A stretch of 34,629 bases of DNA, from positions 1-34,629 of the forward strand of contig JACRBC010000026.1 of NCBI GenBank assembly GCA_016213245.1, written 5' to 3'. Origin of the DNA: Candidatus Solibacter usitatus (GTDB taxonomy: Bacteria; Acidobacteriota; Terriglobia; Bryobacterales; Bryobacteraceae). This document shows, piece by piece, positions 32,515 to 34,629 of this stretch (the stretch's first letter is position 1; each line of letters opens with the position of its first letter). The position numbers were made by a program, and so were the translations under genes. The notes beneath the pieces are model-generated. The model made no database searches. It was not told the DNA's origin and worked only from the letters and a program-made list of their open reading frames with translations.

Positions 32515-34473
32515 CTACTTCTCGCCCCAGATCCAGCGGGTGAACCAGCGCAGGTTGTCCTCCAGCACGTGCTGGCCCTGCTTGGGTTTGTTGATGCCGT
32601 GCCCGAATCCCTTGTAGACCACCAGCCGCGCCTCCACGCCCTGGTCCCGCAAGCCCTGGTACAACTCGTAAGCGTTGGGAAGCGGCACCCGCTTGTCGTT
32701 TTCCCCGTGCTGGATCAAGGTGGGGGTCCGGGCCTGCTTGATGTTGGTGATGGGCGAGGTCCTGGCGTAGACGGCGGGGTCGTCCCAGGGTGTCGCTTGC
32801 AGGTACTGGCGGGTAAAGGGGTGGATGTCGGTGTTGACGTAGTAGGTCATCCAGTCGCTGATGCCGGCGCCGACACTGATGGCCTTGAACCGGTCGGTGT
32901 TGGTGGTGAGGAAGGCGCTGATGTAGCCGCCCTGGCTCCAGCCCATGGCGCCCATACGCGCCGGGTCCACCATGCCCTGGGCGATGAGGTGGTCCACGCC
33001 GCTCATCACGTCCCACATGTCCCCGACGCCCAGGTTGCGCACATTGAGCGAGCGGAACTTCTCGCCGTAGCCGGCTGAGCCGCGATAGTTCGGCCGCAGC
33101 ACCAACGCACCCTTGGCCACGAACTGCTCGATCGGGTAGGCCCAGTCTGGGCCGCGGAAGGGCCGGTCCACGCCGGTGGGCCCGCCGTGAATCACCACCA
33201 GAAGCGTGTACTTCCTCCCGGGCTCGAAGTTGGCCGGCTTGACCAGGACTCCCTCGATTTCGGCGCCGTCCTTCGACTTCCACGAGATCACCTCGCGGTT
33301 ACCCAACTGGAACTCCTTGTACTGCGCGTTGAAATCCGTGATCGCCCGCGGCTGGAACGGCGCCGCGGCGGAAACGTACACCTCCGTGAACGCATTGAAC
33401 GCACTGCCGCCCAACGCCACGGTGTGCCTGTCCTTGGAGAACGAAACGCCGGTCACGGCAAACCTGTCGTCGCCGAACATGCGGCGGTAGGTACCCTGCT
33501 TGGGATCCAGCAGGAACACCACATTACTGGTCTTCTGCGCGGCGCCGAACCAGATGCCCTCTTCAGACCACTGGATCAACCGCGGCTCCTCGTCGAAGTT
33601 CTGCGTCAGCACGCGCGGCTCGCCCCCGGCCGAGGGCACCGCTGCCAGGCGGTCGTTCTTGAAATAGTGGAACCGCTCTGCGTTGGCGGTGCTGTAGGCG
33701 ATCCAGGCGCCATCGGGCGACCACTCGGGAGCGGAGTCGGGACCGGGTGTCGACACCACCTTCTTCACGGCCTTGTCCGCCACTGCGACCACGTAGATGT
33801 CGCTGGAGTCTTCGACGTTCGGGACGCCCGCCGAAAACGCGATTCTGGCCCCATCCGGAGACCAGGAGAAGGCGTTCACGTTGAAGCTTTCGCCCTTGGT
33901 CAACTGTTCGACCTTCGCCTTGGCGCCCGCCTCGGCGGGCAGCTCGGCGACGTAGAGGTGCGCGTAGCGGGCGTCCTGCTCCACAACTTCGAACTCGCCG
34001 AACTTGTCCTTCCGCTCCTTGGCCTCTTTCGGCTCGGCGCCCTGCGACGTGAAGGCGATCTTCCGGCCGTCGGGCGACCAGCGGTAGCCCTGGACTCCGC
34101 CCTCGTCGGCGGTGAGCGCCCAGGCTTCCCCGCCCCGCGGCGAGACCAGCCAGACCTGGTTCTTCCCGTCCCGGCTGGTGGTGAAGGCCAACCAATCGCC
34201 GGCGGGCGACCACTCGGGCGACGCCGCGCTCTTCTTCCCGCGGGTCAATTGGAACCGCTCCGAGCCGTCCGCCCGCGCCACCCACACCTGCGTCTTGTAT
34301 TCGTTGTCGTCCCAATCCGTCTCGCTCACCGTGTAGGCCACCAGTTTGCCGTCCGGCGACAGCCGCACCGCGCCCGGCGACTGGAAGCTGAGCGATTGGC
34401 GGGCGTCGGGAGCACGGAGAGTCTGCGCCCAGCCAACGACAGCGAACAAAAGGAGAACAGAAGCTTTGCCCAT
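32515..34473 (-). CDS. Secreted S9-family prolyl-oligopeptidase-type peptidase
   Basis: A 652-residue protein with signal peptide MGKASVLLLFAVVGWAQ. Residues about 30-390 are WD40/TolB-like propeller repeats (PDGKLVAYTVSETDWDD, SPEWSPAGDWLAFTTSRDG, YRWSPDGRKIAFTSQG). The C-terminal alpha/beta hydrolase has GWSQGGY with nucleophile Ser513, GENDKRVP with Asp593 and GFGHGI with His625, so the catalytic triad is complete. It resembles dipeptidyl/acylaminoacyl peptidases, which release short peptides outside the cytoplasm. The start is the ATG at 34473; no strong ribosome-binding site is visible. An insertion-sequence end lies immediately upstream. Confidence 0.92.
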   Translation of the reverse strand: MGKASVLLLFAVVGWAQTLRAPDARQSLSFQSPGAVRLSPDGKLVAYTVSETDWDDNEYKTQVWVARADGSERFQLTRGKKSAASPEWSPAGDWLAFTTSRDGKNQVWLVSPRGGEAWALTADEGGVQGYRWSPDGRKIAFTSQGAEPKEAKERKDKFGEFEVVEQDARYAHLYVAELPAEAGAKAKVEQLTKGESFNVNAFSWSPDGARIAFSAGVPNVEDSSDIYVVAVADKAVKKVVSTPGPDSAPEWSPDGAWIAYSTANAERFHYFKNDRLAAVPSAGGEPRVLTQNFDEEPRLIQWSEEGIWFGAAQKTSNVVFLLDPKQGTYRRMFGDDRFAVTGVSFSKDRHTVALGGSAFNAFTEVYVSAAAPFQPRAITDFNAQYKEFQLGNREVISWKSKDGAEIEGVLVKPANFEPGRKYTLLVVIHGGPTGVDRPFRGPDWAYPIEQFVAKGALVLRPNYRGSAGYGEKFRSLNVRNLGVGDMWDVMSGVDHLIAQGMVDPARMGAMGWSQGGYISAFLTTNTDRFKAISVGAGISDWMTYYVNTDIHPFTRQYLQATPWDDPAVYARTSPITNIKQARTPTLIQHGENDKRVPLPNAYELYQGLRDQGVEARLVVYKGFGHGINKPKQGQHVLEDNLRWFTRWIWGEK

Positions 34474-34515
34474 GGCTCATTCTGGGCCACGGGTGCGCGA
34501 CATAGAAGTGGAAGA

Positions 34516-34629
34516 TCAGGCGGCGCGTGAGCGGGATTCCCAATAATCCTCGAAGCGGCCGCTGAGGCGGTAGCAGCGCAAGGCGAGGATGGCATTGGCC
34601 CCGCGGACGGACCAGAACATGCCGGAGCA
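34516..34629 (-). mobile_element. C-terminal end of an ISKra4-like transposase, cut by right edge
   Basis: The minus strand encodes 37 residues ending in TGA at 34518-34516: GMFWSVRGANAILALRCYRL and SGRFEDYWESRSRAA. This is recalled as the conserved C-terminus of ISKra4-family transposases (MxWSVxGANAILALR, then SGRxEDxW). The element's end must lie between 34474 and 34515, where GGGTGCGCGACATAGAAGTGG (from 34491) is a candidate terminal inverted repeat; the partner end is outside the window. Whether the copy is complete cannot be judged here. Confidence 0.7.

Overview
The window looks like chromosomal DNA from a high-GC Acidobacteriota, most likely a Solibacter/Bryobacter-type member (Bryobacterales). 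The grounds are the very long TonB-dependent receptor with an N-terminal carboxypeptidase-regulatory-like domain, the PQQ-propeller membrane protein, the secreted sugar enzymes, the dnaG-rpoD arrangement and the high GC. The taxonomic call is inference from gene style; there is no rRNA here.

Layout. 1-1.0 kb (minus): 5' part of pnp (cut by the left edge) preceded by rpsO. 1.3-5.3 kb (minus): a terminator, a membrane PQQ-propeller protein, a small stand-alone RsbRD-N-like sensor domain protein, and a regulator joining an IclR-type helix-turn-helix to a periplasmic-sugar-binding-protein-like domain. 5.6-11.3 kb (plus): divergent from the regulator, a TonB-dependent receptor, a short-repeat array, a NagB-type glucosamine-6-phosphate deaminase and a NagX-like (DUF5009) membrane protein. 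I read this as an amino-sugar uptake and degradation locus. 11.4-11.9 kb: a HigBA toxin-antitoxin locus whose toxin gene is cut to its N-terminal half. 12.1-13.3 kb (plus): galactonate-dehydratase-like enolase-superfamily enzyme. 13.3-13.9 kb (minus): exported protein with an HELLH motif. 13.95-18.55 kb (minus): tight three-gene operon of sugar isomerase/epimerase, double ThuA protein and GH95-like glycosidase, with a 16-bp perfect palindrome upstream. 18.7-25.1 kb (plus): two NAD-dependent sugar-nucleotide epimerases and a GT2 glycosyltransferase joined by ATGA overlaps, then dnaG and rpoD. 25.1-27.6 kb: nadD-like (minus), a second mandelate-racemase-like enzyme (plus) and a zinc-ribbon membrane protein (plus). 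27.6-32.5 kb: a TPR membrane protein (minus), nth, a lipoprotein and a GT-C-like membrane protein with a discoidin-like tail (plus). 32.5-34.5 kb (minus): secreted S9 peptidase. 34.5 kb to the right edge: the C-terminal end of an ISKra4-like transposase.

The window mixes housekeeping genes (rpsO, pnp, dnaG, rpoD, nadD, nth) with sugar-catabolic accessory genes. The best leads are the unusual regulator and its divergent amino-sugar locus, the truncated higB with an intact antitoxin and operator, the 15-bp/81-bp repeat array, the palindrome-controlled glycosidase operon, and a recurring -10-like hexamer 6-7 bases before start codons that suggests leaderless transcripts. I found no tRNA, rRNA or CRISPR array. 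No clearly new multi-gene defence system was recognised.
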